IMG/VR virus record: IMGVR_UViG_3300009164_000015
Coordinates: 1-37,295 of that record
Source: a virus
Reading direction: 5' to 3' (one strand)
Length of the DNA stretch: 37,295 nucleotides
Part shown: one piece after another, positions 1 to 6,749 of the stretch
Layout of the letters: each line of letters starts with the position of its first letter
Position numbering within the stretch: position 1 is the first letter of the stretch
Translations under genes and position numbers: made by a program
Notes under the pieces: model-generated
Databases searched by the model: none
Seen by the model: only the letters and a program-made list of their open reading frames with translations
Told to the model about the DNA's origin: nothing

Positions 1-123
1 GGGGACCGGTGTGTTGGCCGGGAGCGGTGTGCCGTTGGCTGTCGTGGCGGTCACGCCCTCGCCAACCAAGATGTAGCACGCCTGATCGGACCAGACGACG
101 ACGCCCTGTGGGCCAGCGGGCCA
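1..123. repeat. Left copy of the 123-bp terminal direct repeat
   Basis: Bases 1-123 are identical to bases 37173-37295. The repeat lies wholly inside one minus-strand reading frame that continues without a break from 1 to 37172 when the ends are joined. This is what an assembler produces when it closes a circular or circularly permuted genome. The unique length is therefore 37,172 bp. A true short terminal repeat of the packaged DNA is possible but less likely, because it would cut a virion gene and P22-type terminases normally package by headful. Confidence 0.95.
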
Positions 124-207
124 GGTACCAGTCGAGCCAGCGGTGCCGGTGTAGGACACCGTGCGCGCTACAAACTGGTCGCCAATAAGCGGGTTCAAAA
201 GTTCCAT
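1..207 (-). CDS. Small structural or appendage protein, N-terminal 69 codons (gene crosses the map join)
   Basis: Begins at ATG 207 (MELLNPLIGDQF) with GAGG just upstream, 10 nt after the stop of the preceding gene. It reads 69 codons to base 1 and continues at 37172 for 32 more codons to a TGA at 37074, giving about 101 aa. The protein is rich in Thr, Gly, Ala and Val (TVSYTGTAGSTGTWPAG), has no membrane segment and looks like a small beta-rich virion protein. It lies between portal and fibre-like genes and overlaps the next gene by ATGA, so it belongs to the late operon. I do not recognise a family. A decoration or fibre-base role is inference from position only. Confidence 0.75.
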   Translation of the reverse strand, partial: MELLNPLIGDQFVARTVSYTGTAGSTGTWPAGPQGVVVWSDQACYILVGEGVTATTANGTPLPANTPVP

Positions 208-216
208 GTCAGAGCC

Positions 217-579
217 TCACGCCAAGAAGCGAAGTTTGTAAAGGGTCGTCAGGTACAGACCGACGATCTCGTCGATGATGTTCTGAATGGCCGTCTCGTC
301 TTTGCTACAGACCTTATACCGAGCTTCTTCAATCTCGGCCAAGCTTTCCGTCAAAAACTCGACGATATTAGTGGTCTTTTTGGCCGAATGCAACGTGATC
401 GGGCCAACCAGCCCGTGCCGGCCCTGATACGCTTCCGCAAAAGAGTCGGCTAGATCGACAATCTCGTCATAAAAGGCGTTCAAGGCCATGTGTTTGGCAT
501 AGCTGCGCGTGTTCAGGTGGACGGAATGGGCCACATCCCGCGCCAGAAACATGCAACCGATGAAGTCAGCGGGTTTCAT
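217..579 (-). CDS. Helical DUF5856-like protein downstream of portal
   Basis: 120 aa, starting MKPADFIGCMFLARDVAHS. The sequence is almost all helical, with the pattern HLNTRSYAKHMALNAFYDEIVDLADSF. This resembles the phage DUF5856 family, a short four-helix-bundle type loosely reminiscent of Dps/ferritin helices. I assign the family from memory of the motif, not from a search. Its ATG overlaps the portal stop (ATGA at 576-579), so it is translationally coupled to the portal gene in the late operon. It has no signal peptide or TM segment. Function is unknown; a small virion or assembly role is only positional inference. Confidence 0.75.
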   Translation of the reverse strand: MKPADFIGCMFLARDVAHSVHLNTRSYAKHMALNAFYDEIVDLADSFAEAYQGRHGLVGPITLHSAKKTTNIVEFLTESLAEIEEARYKVCSKDETAIQNIIDEIVGLYLTTLYKLRFLA

Positions 580-2786
580 TGGCCTTGTCCCATCATGTCA
601 GGCTGCGGAGGCTGTTCCATAGGCATCTCGCCCATCTGTGGGGCCATTGCAGGCGCGTCACCAAACTCGTTCTGCTCAAGCTGCCCACGGTCGGGCATGT
701 TGCTGATCAAATCGCCCGTGTCGATGGCCGCGTGGATGGTTCCCATCACGATATCTTGGATTTGTTCGGTGGACATGGACGCCTGCACGGCCGAAATGCG
801 CTTGGTTTCGGCATCGTACGCCTTCACCTGCGAGTCAAACTTCTTGATGTCCAGCTCCTGCGATTCCATCGACTGCTGGACGCGCTGCAACATGCCTTCC
901 ATCTGCTGCATGTGCTGCGTCATGGCCTCAATCTGCTGTTTGGCCATCTGCATTTCCGGCGACTGGTCTTCGCCATCCATGACCTTCGGATCGATAATCT
1001 TAGCGAACCGCTTGGCCATCTCCTGCGCACCAGGCCAGTCCATATTCTTGATGAACAGGTCACCCGCGACCTTCCAAAGGTCCGGGTTCGACTGGAGCAG
1101 CATCGACATGGCGTCCAGCGCCTCTTGGCGCTTGGTCATATAGCCCGGCCCGGTCGTGACGCACACGTCGTAGACGCCGACAGACGGGTTGTAGACCTTT
1201 TCGATCACGACGCCCATCTGGTCAACGATCTGCTTGACAGCTTCGGGCTGCTGCGGGTTGACCTTTACCATGCCGACCTCGCCGTCGAGGCCGACGATGC
1301 GCGCAATCCGCTCCGTGTCGTAAATCTTGGGAATCATGTCCACAAGCTGCCGCGTGACGTACCGGATGGCGCGCGACAGGTTGTCTACGTAGTGATACGT
1401 ACCTGTATCGCCCTGTTTTTCACGAGCCAGAATGGCTCTGCCAGACCGCTCGTTGCTGGTCGCGCCAAGCGAACTGTCGTACTGACCCGTGGTAGCCTTG
1501 ATGTCGTCAGAAGCCCCCATTTTCGCCTGTATGAGGCCAGTCTGTGCGAGCGGGGGCGCTGCGCGCTGCGGAAGCGGAAGAGCCGACCCAGCGCCATCAG
1601 TGACATCCGGGTTGACCTCCAAATAGGGCCAGTTGGTCGTGTTGGCCGTCTTCCATTGGTTCTCGTAGCCTTCAAACTGGCCGCCGTAACCAATGAAGGG
1701 CGCTTTGGGTGCCAGCGCCAGCATCTCGGCTTCCTGGCTGACCCAGTAGTTGTACATGCGCTGCGCGTCCTTGGCGTTGCGCACCAGACCGGACACGTAG
1801 AGTTGCCCGTCCACTTCCCATTCGTTGCCGACAACGCGGATGACCGGGATGTACTTGCCCGCCCAGTCCTGCTCTTGCAGAACCTCAAAACCGTTGGTCT
1901 TGAGCCACTTGACCTTGCGCTGGTCCACGTTGCGCGTGCGCAGCGGCTTCTGGAACATCAGCTTGAGCTGCTTGTCCTGCGGCGAGCCGTCGATGGCCGT
2001 CGAGTTACCCGGATACAGGTTCAGCTTGGCCGACTTGTGCTCGTAATAGAAGTATTCCGCGATGCGGACGGTGTCCTCGCTCAGCCACTGCGCAAGCGAC
2101 TGGTCGCCCACGCCCTGCGTCATCATGGAGCTGACCGGCGAGGCGTTCGGAAACATCCGTTCGTACTCGTCCTTGGTCATGTCTTCCGTCAGGAAGCACC
2201 ACTCGGCGTCAGACCCGCACGGGTCTTGAATGGTGGGGTCCATGTAGACCGAGAACGAGTTGCGGACGCGGCCAATCTTCAGATCCTGATCGAAGCTGTC
2301 GTCGCGGCAGTACTCCGTCAGAATGCGGATGTAGCCCTCGCCGTAGGTGACCTGGTTGTCGCAGGCCGTGTCGTAGGCCACGTCGGCGTCCGAGATGTAC
2401 TCGATGTGCCGCACCATGCCGTCGAAGATTTCCGCGACCTCCACGTCGGCCTTGTCGTCCGCCGGGATGACCTTGCCGGTCGGGCGATTCTGGCGCTGCT
2501 CGTTCGTCACCTGACGGACGTGCTGCGGCAACTTGTTGATCGTCAGGCACGGCCGCGCGTTGATCGTCTGGCCCTGCACCGAGCCACGGGTGGCCAGCAC
2601 GTCGGCGGGCCACTGCCACTGGTTGTCGGGCGATCCGGCCATAAAGCGCAGATCGTCCAACTCGTCCTCGCGGCTGTCCGAATATGCGGAAATAGCCATA
2701 GTGAACCGCGAACGCATCGTCGCCAGACGGTCGTGGTCGTCAGCTTCGGAGACCTTACCGGCGGCTTTTACGTCGTTCGCAGCCAT
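576..2786 (-). CDS. Portal protein, P22 gp1-like
   Basis: 736 aa from ATG 2786 (MAANDVKAAGKVSEADDHD), preceded by AAGGGC. An upstream extension in the same frame has no start signal and overlaps two other genes. The portal forms the dodecameric ring through which DNA enters and leaves the capsid, at the vertex shared with the terminase and tail. The N-terminal third matches P22-type portals (INARPCLTINKLPQHVRQV, then NRPTGKVIPAD), followed by a GEGYIRILTEY segment. The C-terminus is a long helical Gln/Met-rich barrel (about residues 620-736), as in P22 gp1. It is preceded by the terminase genes and a 53-codon gene and followed by the DUF5856-like gene, all overlapping. Confidence 0.93.
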   Translation of the reverse strand: MAANDVKAAGKVSEADDHDRLATMRSRFTMAISAYSDSREDELDDLRFMAGSPDNQWQWPADVLATRGSVQGQTINARPCLTINKLPQHVRQVTNEQRQNRPTGKVIPADDKADVEVAEIFDGMVRHIEYISDADVAYDTACDNQVTYGEGYIRILTEYCRDDSFDQDLKIGRVRNSFSVYMDPTIQDPCGSDAEWCFLTEDMTKDEYERMFPNASPVSSMMTQGVGDQSLAQWLSEDTVRIAEYFYYEHKSAKLNLYPGNSTAIDGSPQDKQLKLMFQKPLRTRNVDQRKVKWLKTNGFEVLQEQDWAGKYIPVIRVVGNEWEVDGQLYVSGLVRNAKDAQRMYNYWVSQEAEMLALAPKAPFIGYGGQFEGYENQWKTANTTNWPYLEVNPDVTDGAGSALPLPQRAAPPLAQTGLIQAKMGASDDIKATTGQYDSSLGATSNERSGRAILAREKQGDTGTYHYVDNLSRAIRYVTRQLVDMIPKIYDTERIARIVGLDGEVGMVKVNPQQPEAVKQIVDQMGVVIEKVYNPSVGVYDVCVTTGPGYMTKRQEALDAMSMLLQSNPDLWKVAGDLFIKNMDWPGAQEMAKRFAKIIDPKVMDGEDQSPEMQMAKQQIEAMTQHMQQMEGMLQRVQQSMESQELDIKKFDSQVKAYDAETKRISAVQASMSTEQIQDIVMGTIHAAIDTGDLISNMPDRGQLEQNEFGDAPAMAPQMGEMPMEQPPQPDMMGQGQ

Positions 2787-2947
2787 TATTTGCCCTTTTT
2801 GGCCATAGGCTTTGCTTTCGGGGCTTCCGCCGCGCGCTTGGTCGAGTACGCGATAGCGACCGCCTGTTTCAGCGGCTTGCCAGCCGCTACTTCCGCTTTG
2901 ACGTTGCTGCGGAAGGCCCCTTTGGAGGACGACTTGACCAGCGGCAT
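2786..2947 (-). CDS. Small basic conserved phage protein between structural gene and portal
   Basis: 53 aa (MPLVKSSSKGAFRSNVKAEV ... KPLKQAVAIAYSTKRAA ... AKKGK). ATG 2947 lies 6 nt after the previous stop, and the TAA overlaps the portal ATG (TAATG at 2784-2788). Small Lys-rich proteins with the pattern KSKS..AF..NVK.E...GKP.KQAVAIAY.. are common next to portal and terminase genes in proteobacterial phages. The function is not known. The tight junctions on both sides and the conserved motif make it a real gene despite its length. Confidence 0.85.
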   Translation of the reverse strand: MPLVKSSSKGAFRSNVKAEVAAGKPLKQAVAIAYSTKRAAEAPKAKPMAKKGK

Positions 2948-2953
2948 GGCTGA

Positions 2954-3382
2954 TTACGGCGCGTTGTGGATGATGGCGAAGTTGATCACCACCGCTTCCG
3001 ACAGCGAACCAGCAGTCATGTTGCGCAGCGTAATGACCGCCGAGCCAGCAGCCATGCTGGACACGTAGACCGTGTAGGCCGCTGCCGTCGCGCCGCCGCT
3101 GATGCACACGACAATCACGTCCTTGGCGCTCAGAATTGAGTTCGTCAGCGTGAACGACTCTGCGGTGTTGCCCGCCAGCGCCGCGCCGTTCATGGTGATG
3201 CGGCCTGCCGACTTGTTGAGCGTGACACCAGTGGCCTTGCTGGTAGCCTGCGTGACCGTGCCCTGCGCGGCCACGGCGTAGCCAATTTCGGCGGTAGCGT
3301 ACACTGTTCCGGCGCTAAGGAAATCCGCGCCGGTAATGTCCTGATCCAGAAACGCGACGCCGATTGCTTTTGTGTTAGCCAT
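2954..3382 (-). CDS. Putative virion structural protein after terminase
   Basis: 142 aa from ATG 3382 (MANTKAIGVAFLDQDITGADF) with GGGAGCC just upstream. The start lies at the 3' end of the terminase gene. The C-terminal part (ITMNGAALAGNTAESFTLTN ... SAVITLRNMTAGSLSEAVVI) has the alternating pattern of a small beta-sandwich. It matches a type of phage structural protein I recall from many podovirus and siphovirus genomes. No catalytic motif or TM segment is visible. Between terminase and portal it is plausibly a capsid decoration or head-fibre protein, but this is inferred. A longer upstream frame lacks a start signal. Confidence 0.8.
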   Translation of the reverse strand: MANTKAIGVAFLDQDITGADFLSAGTVYATAEIGYAVAAQGTVTQATSKATGVTLNKSAGRITMNGAALAGNTAESFTLTNSILSAKDVIVVCISGGATAAAYTVYVSSMAAGSAVITLRNMTAGSLSEAVVINFAIIHNAP

Positions 3383-3383
3383 G

Positions 3384-4907
3384 TCAGGCTCCCAGCCAAG
3401 AAGTTGAAATTCCTGCGCCAGAGTACCCTCTACGTGGGCCCGGGTCAACCGTGCCGCGGTGAGCAACGGGAAACGCGAACGTAACCGCTATGGCGTCGGC
3501 GGCGTCGGGCGAGGCTAGCCCCCTCGACTTCATGTCTTTTTTGCTTTCGAGGAAGATCGTCCCTCTTGAATCCGGCTTCATAAGGGGTCCAATCAGATCG
3601 CTCTTCAAGTAGCGGTCGCTTGGGATGCTCGCCGTCTTCAGCCATTCGCGCATCTCTCCCCACATCTCGGCGCGCTTGTTTCCCCACATCAGCGGGTTCT
3701 TCGACTTGGACCCGAAGTTCACGCCCCGGATCTTATACCGCTGTTCCTTCAGCCGGTCTACGACGCCCGCGCCCAGCCCGCCCTCGTCTACGACGACCAT
3801 GGCTGGCTTGTACTCCTCAATGGCCTCGATGACCCGCCCCACGGTCTCCATGGTGTCGTCGCCCTTGTGCCGCTTGATCGCGATGATGTCGCGCCCCTGC
3901 CGCACGGCGATGACCGTGCTGTCGGACCCAAACCGCGCCGGGTCCACGCCGATCACGATGGGTGCCGACTGGTCCTTGACCCGCTCGCGCTTCATCGCCT
4001 CGTCCACAATGATGGACCCGATGAACTGGTCGTCCGATGCGTTGGGGAATTGCCCGTACACCTCGACGTGCGCCTGGCTGCTGTCCGCGCCGTACTCGTC
4101 AATGATCTGTTGATAGACCTGCTTGTCGGTCCCCTCGACCGACCTGGCGTCTACGATCTTGTTGCGCCAGAAGTCCCGCTTGGAGTTGAAGCACTCGTAG
4201 AAGTACCCGCTATTCCGGCGCGGGTTGGAGAACGCCAGCCAGAAGCGGTTGGGCGTGTTCTCGGTAAAAAAACCGGAAGCCACCGACCAGATGGCGTCGT
4301 CGATGCCCGACGCCTCGTCGAACACCAGCATGACGCCCGCCATGTTATGCACGCCTGCGTACGAGTCGGGGTTCTCCGCCGACCACAGCCGCCCCTCGAC
4401 GCCCCAGTAGCGCGTGCCCATCTTGAGGTCGCGCTCGACCAACTCGGTCAGCCACTTGGCTGGCATCAGCCGGGTCGCGCTGACCTCGAACCAATGGCTG
4501 TTCAAGCTCATGCTGAGCCACTTGGTGATCTCCGCCCAAGTGACCGAGCGCAGCTGCGCCTCCGAGTTGGCCGACACGATCACCGACCCGCCGATGCGGG
4601 TGCTCAGCATCCAGATGACCAGCCAGCTCACCAGCGCCGACTTGCCGATGCCGCGCCCCGACGAGGTCGCCATCCTGAACGTGTCGTAGTCAATCTTGCC
4701 GTCGTTGGCCTTGATCGCCTCGCCTAGCTCGCGCAGCACCTCGCGCTGCCATTTGCGCGGGCCGGTGAAGTGCTCAAGCGGCGTCCCCTTCGCTCCCCAC
4801 GGGAACGTCAGCAACACGAACGCCAGCGGGTCGTTCTTGATCTGCTTGGACCAGAGACGGCTCATCAAGAGCATCTCTTCGTCTGCCGTGTATTGAGTCG
4901 TCTGCAA
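3384..4907 (-). CDS. terL: Terminase large subunit (ATPase and nuclease)
   Basis: 507 aa; it powers DNA translocation into the prohead and cuts the concatemer. The ATPase domain carries Walker A SSGRGIGKS (about 82-90) and Walker B VMLVFDEAS (D197, E198). The RNase H-like nuclease carries GVDPARFGSD (D322), VVVDEGGLGAG (D374) and SPDAADAIAV (about 466-475). The N-terminus (MQTTQYTADEEMLLMSRLW) aligns by eye with relatives if translation begins at TTG 4907, which has GAGGAA seven bases upstream. An ATG 11 codons later is the alternative. The first 134 nt overlap the end of the small-terminase frame, which is unusual. The 3' end overlaps the leader of the next gene. Confidence 0.95.
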   Translation of the reverse strand: MQTTQYTADEEMLLMSRLWSKQIKNDPLAFVLLTFPWGAKGTPLEHFTGPRKWQREVLRELGEAIKANDGKIDYDTFRMATSSGRGIGKSALVSWLVIWMLSTRIGGSVIVSANSEAQLRSVTWAEITKWLSMSLNSHWFEVSATRLMPAKWLTELVERDLKMGTRYWGVEGRLWSAENPDSYAGVHNMAGVMLVFDEASGIDDAIWSVASGFFTENTPNRFWLAFSNPRRNSGYFYECFNSKRDFWRNKIVDARSVEGTDKQVYQQIIDEYGADSSQAHVEVYGQFPNASDDQFIGSIIVDEAMKRERVKDQSAPIVIGVDPARFGSDSTVIAVRQGRDIIAIKRHKGDDTMETVGRVIEAIEEYKPAMVVVDEGGLGAGVVDRLKEQRYKIRGVNFGSKSKNPLMWGNKRAEMWGEMREWLKTASIPSDRYLKSDLIGPLMKPDSRGTIFLESKKDMKSRGLASPDAADAIAVTFAFPVAHRGTVDPGPRRGYSGAGISTSWLGA

Positions 4908-5319
4908 GGCTCTGTTCCTCTATGACGGTGTACACGCCCTCAAGCACGCGCCGTTCGGCCATCTCAAGCGCGCCCGTGATGCTGATGCGCTGTTCCACGT
5001 CCACGCTGATCTGCTGCTTCGCCACCCAGCCGTGAACGTGCTTCAGGATCTCCAGCGCCGCCTTGGCGTCGCCGCCTGCGGCTGCGTTGTGCAAGACAGA
5101 CGAAATCTCCATCTCGCCGTCCGCGCGGCCCTTCAGCTCTGCCAGTTCGGCCAATGGGTCAAATTGGCATAATTGGCGGTACTCCGCCGGGAGCAAGCCA
5201 GACGCTAACGCCAGCGTATCACCCTTCAGACCTTTACGTGCGGCCGCATAGATCGCGTCGAGACGCGCCTCGGTCGCGGTGAGTTTGCGCGGTTCGTGGG
5301 GTATGGAATGCCAGCTCAT
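4774..5319 (-). CDS. terS: Probable terminase small subunit
   Basis: 181 aa from ATG 5319 (MSWHSIPHEPRKLTATEARLD). The N-terminal half is a helical DNA-binding-type domain (RLDAIYAAARKGLKGDTLAL, then LLPAEYRQLC), followed by an oligomerisation-type helix (SSVLHNAAAGGDAKAALEILK). Both are usual for small terminase subunits that recognise the packaging site. It lies directly upstream of terL. Two oddities: no clear Shine-Dalgarno sequence precedes the ATG (the leader is A/T homopolymer), and the last 45 codons lie out of frame over the start of terL. The low-complexity Arg/Asp/Ala tail in that overlap may be an extension not present in relatives. Confidence 0.8.
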   Translation of the reverse strand: MSWHSIPHEPRKLTATEARLDAIYAAARKGLKGDTLALASGLLPAEYRQLCQFDPLAELAELKGRADGEMEISSVLHNAAAGGDAKAALEILKHVHGWVAKQQISVDVEQRISITGALEMAERRVLEGVYTVIEEQSLADDSIHGRRRDALDEPSLVQADQERPAGVRVADVPVGSEGDAA

Positions 5320-5490
5320 AGCTGTTTTTTAAAATAAAAAAAAAGTTTGTGCAAACCCTTCGTGACCGGTGACCGGCGCGGCTCGGCCCTCCCCCCCCCG
5401 CCCGGCTCCGGCCCTGCGCCGCCAGCCGACCAGCCGTCACCGGCTCGCGCCCTGCCGACCGCTATGGGCAATGCCCAGACCGCCAACGCG
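5320..5490. other. Leader of the terminase operon: homopolymer tracts, dyad and G-tract
   Basis: Non-coding stretch upstream of terS. Read on the minus strand it holds two TGGGCA/TGCCCA arms (5465-5477), a G-tract of the form G3-C-G9-A-G3 (5387-5403), a tandem GGTCAC-type repeat (5362-5375), an inverted repeat GTTTG-CA-CAAAC (5345-5356), then T9 and A6 tracts up to the terS ATG. The G-tract could fold as a quadruplex. The T9 run after a weak dyad could slow or end transcription from the upstream gene. A TTGCAC/TAAAAA pair with 17-bp spacing exists, but it would place +1 almost on the ATG. I cannot decide between these roles. Confidence 0.4.
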
Positions 5491-5736
5491 CTAGAGCAGC
5501 GCGATGCGCGCGGAGGGCGAGCTGCGCACGCAATACGCCTCACCATCCTCACGCTTGACGACGACGCGCACGACGCCGTTGGGCTTCTCTTGTTGAACGT
5601 CAATGCCAGCGGGCAGGAACTCGCGGACATACAAGAGCAGCGGGTCAAAGCGCCTGCGCGTCATGACCGGCGTAAACAGCAGCGCCTGGAGGTGTTCGAC
5701 GGTTTCAACGCGGGACGAACTGGCAACAGACTTCAT
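5491..5736 (-). CDS. Small uncharacterised protein upstream of terminase
   Basis: 81 aa from ATG 5736 (MKSVASSSRVETVEHLQALL), with AAAGGA eight bases upstream as a good ribosome site. Composition is balanced and soluble, with no TM segment: helical N-terminal half (EHLQALLFTPVMTRRRFDPL), then a short beta pattern (GVVRVVVKREDGEAYCVR). The product is not recognised. It is the first gene of the minus-strand late block, between the repeat-rich control region and terS, so a regulator of late transcription or packaging is conceivable but unsupported. A competing plus-strand frame over the same DNA (5347-5799) has no ribosome site and Pro/Arg-biased composition. Confidence 0.55.
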   Translation of the reverse strand: MKSVASSSRVETVEHLQALLFTPVMTRRRFDPLLLYVREFLPAGIDVQQEKPNGVVRVVVKREDGEAYCVRSSPSARIALL

Positions 5737-6318
5737 GGCGCAATCCTTTTGCAATTGCCCAACTTGCCTAGGTTAGTTGGGCGACACGGCGAGACATAGG
5801 TCAATTGGGCAAGGCCCAACCACATGGCAGATATGGTGCGCGCAGCTTGGCAGCGCAAGAGCGGCAAATCATGGGCAATGGTATGGGCAATCATTTTGGA
5901 GGTAAAAACCCATGATAAGCTTTTGATTTTAAAGCAAAAAAGCCCGTTTAGGCAGTATGGGCAATCGCAATGCCGGAGGCCGCAATCCTGCGGAAGATTC
6001 AGCGCGCGCCACGTTGCGGGGCGTACGGGGAATCCCACACTGTAGGATTCTACCTATATATTATTACACCTAATTAAAGTCTAAGATATCCATTACCTAT
6101 AATGCCAATCCCTCTACAATCTCAGGCGTTATCAGACACTTGCGCGACATTTCAAAACCGCCCAACCACTGCCCAACCACTGCCAATCCATGACCCAGAC
6201 GCTTCAAAGCCCCCAAAACAGGCATCAAAATTCTTTTTGAGCTATCTGCAAAACATTGCTTGACAACATGGCAGCGGCGCGCTAAATTCTGTCCATAGGC
6301 AAACAGGGGGACACGGGC
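5737..6318. promoter_or_regulatory. Divergent control region with TGGGCA repeats; candidate replication origin
   Basis: About 580 bp without a convincing gene, between the minus-strand late block and the plus-strand early block. The core TGGGCA or its complement recurs many times: 5755-5763, 5776-5782, 5804-5812 with 5814-5820, 5871-5879, 5883-5891, 5957-5965, and the tandem 11-mer CCCAACCACTG at 6161-6182. The 12-mer GTATGGGCAATC occurs twice (5881-5892, 5955-5966). GCCCAACT/AGTTGGGC (5757-5782) and TTGGGC-AAG-GCCCAA (5805-5819) are inverted pairs. A strongly AT-rich stretch lies at about 6043-6115. Iterons plus an AT-rich element suggest an origin; operator clusters for an early regulator are the alternative. 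Confidence 0.6.
6260..6288 (+). promoter_or_regulatory. Early promoter, sigma-70 type
   Basis: TTGACA at 6260-6265, a 17-bp spacer, then TAAATT at 6283-6288. This is a perfect -35 and a 5/6 -10 at optimal spacing. The predicted start is near 6295, 24 bp ahead of the first early gene at 6319. It is the best sigma-70 match I saw and probably drives the whole plus-strand early block using host RNA polymerase. Confidence 0.85.
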
Positions 6319-6492
6319 ATGAAAGTTTCTTGCGGATCTTGGATCGTCGTCAACATCGCCACTGGCGAAACGGTTGTGGAGTTGTTCAACGCGAAGACGT
6401 TGCAGCACATCAACCGCGACAAGTACCGCGTGATGTGCGCGCATCAGTACCTGACGGAATTGCACCGCAAGGTAAAAGCCGCCAACGCCTGA
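6319..6492 (+). CDS. Small conserved early phage protein
   Basis: 57 aa (MKVSCGSWIVVNIATGETV ... NRDKYRVMCAHQYLTELHRK) from ATG 6319, with AGGGGG upstream. It is the first gene after the strong early promoter. The sequence shows a short beta N-terminus and a basic helical C-terminus. It resembles a small protein I have seen at the start of early operons in other phages, but no function is known. Being first and most strongly transcribed, a host-takeover or regulatory role is plausible (inference). Confidence 0.75.
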   Translation: MKVSCGSWIVVNIATGETVVELFNAKTLQHINRDKYRVMCAHQYLTELHRKVKAANA

Positions 6493-6503
6493 CGACGCAA
6501 GTC

Positions 6504-6534
6504 TAAGCCGCGCGCCAGCAACGGGCGCGGCTTA
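6504..6534 (+). other. Intergenic hairpin without U-tract
   Basis: TAAGCCGCGC (6504-6513) pairs perfectly with GCGCGGCTTA (6525-6534) around an 11-nt loop, 11 nt after the stop of the first early gene. No T-run follows, so it is probably not a simple terminator. It may protect or process the mRNA, or act as an attenuator. Confidence 0.6.
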
Positions 6535-6569
6535 TGCGAGCGCCTTCGCTCAATAACAGGAGCACACGC

Positions 6570-6662
6570 ATGACAAACATCCTCTCCACAATCCTTGACG
6601 CCACCGTCGCGCTAATCGTCGTCGTCGCCGCCATCTGCCTGGCAATCGCGCTCAACCCCTAA
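6570..6662 (+). CDS. 30-residue single-pass membrane microprotein
   Basis: ATG 6570 with AGGAG eight bases upstream; TAA at 6660. The product MTNILSTILDATVALIVVVA continues as AICLAIALNP: a short polar start and one strongly hydrophobic helix over about residues 9-28. Such membrane microproteins in early operons often target host membrane proteins, but there is no direct evidence here. The ribosome site, the amphipathic start and the clean TM stretch support a real gene. It is followed by its own downstream promoter for the clamp gene. Confidence 0.65.
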   Translation: MTNILSTILDATVALIVVVAAICLAIALNP

Positions 6663-6690
6663 AAAAGATCGCCGGATCGCAAACAAACGC

Positions 6691-6719
6691 TTTACAGCAC
6701 TGCGCTCCGGCCTTACATT
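6691..6719 (+). promoter_or_regulatory. Second early promoter ahead of the sliding-clamp gene
   Basis: TTTACA (6691-6696), 17-bp spacer, TACATT (6714-6719). Predicted start near 6726, with the clamp ATG at 6750 and its GGGGAGA ribosome site inside the short leader. It would allow the clamp and downstream genes to be expressed independently of the first promoter. Confidence 0.7.
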
Positions 6720-6749
6720 GGAAAAGTAGTCAAAACGGGGAGAACCACC

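Noticed and set aside
579-3068. Plus-strand open frame of 829 codons opposite the portal gene
   Set aside because: Exactly antisense to the portal; His/Arg/Leu/Val-biased composition from GC-rich codon shadows, no ribosome site, no recognisable motif.
5347-5799. Plus-strand 150-codon frame upstream of the control region
   Set aside because: No ribosome site, Pro/Arg/Ala-biased, and opposite a minus-strand gene with a good AAAGGA site.
5824-6045. Plus-strand 73-codon frame in the control region
   Set aside because: No Shine-Dalgarno sequence, built largely on the repeated TGGGCAAT elements, and composition unlike the phage's other small genes.
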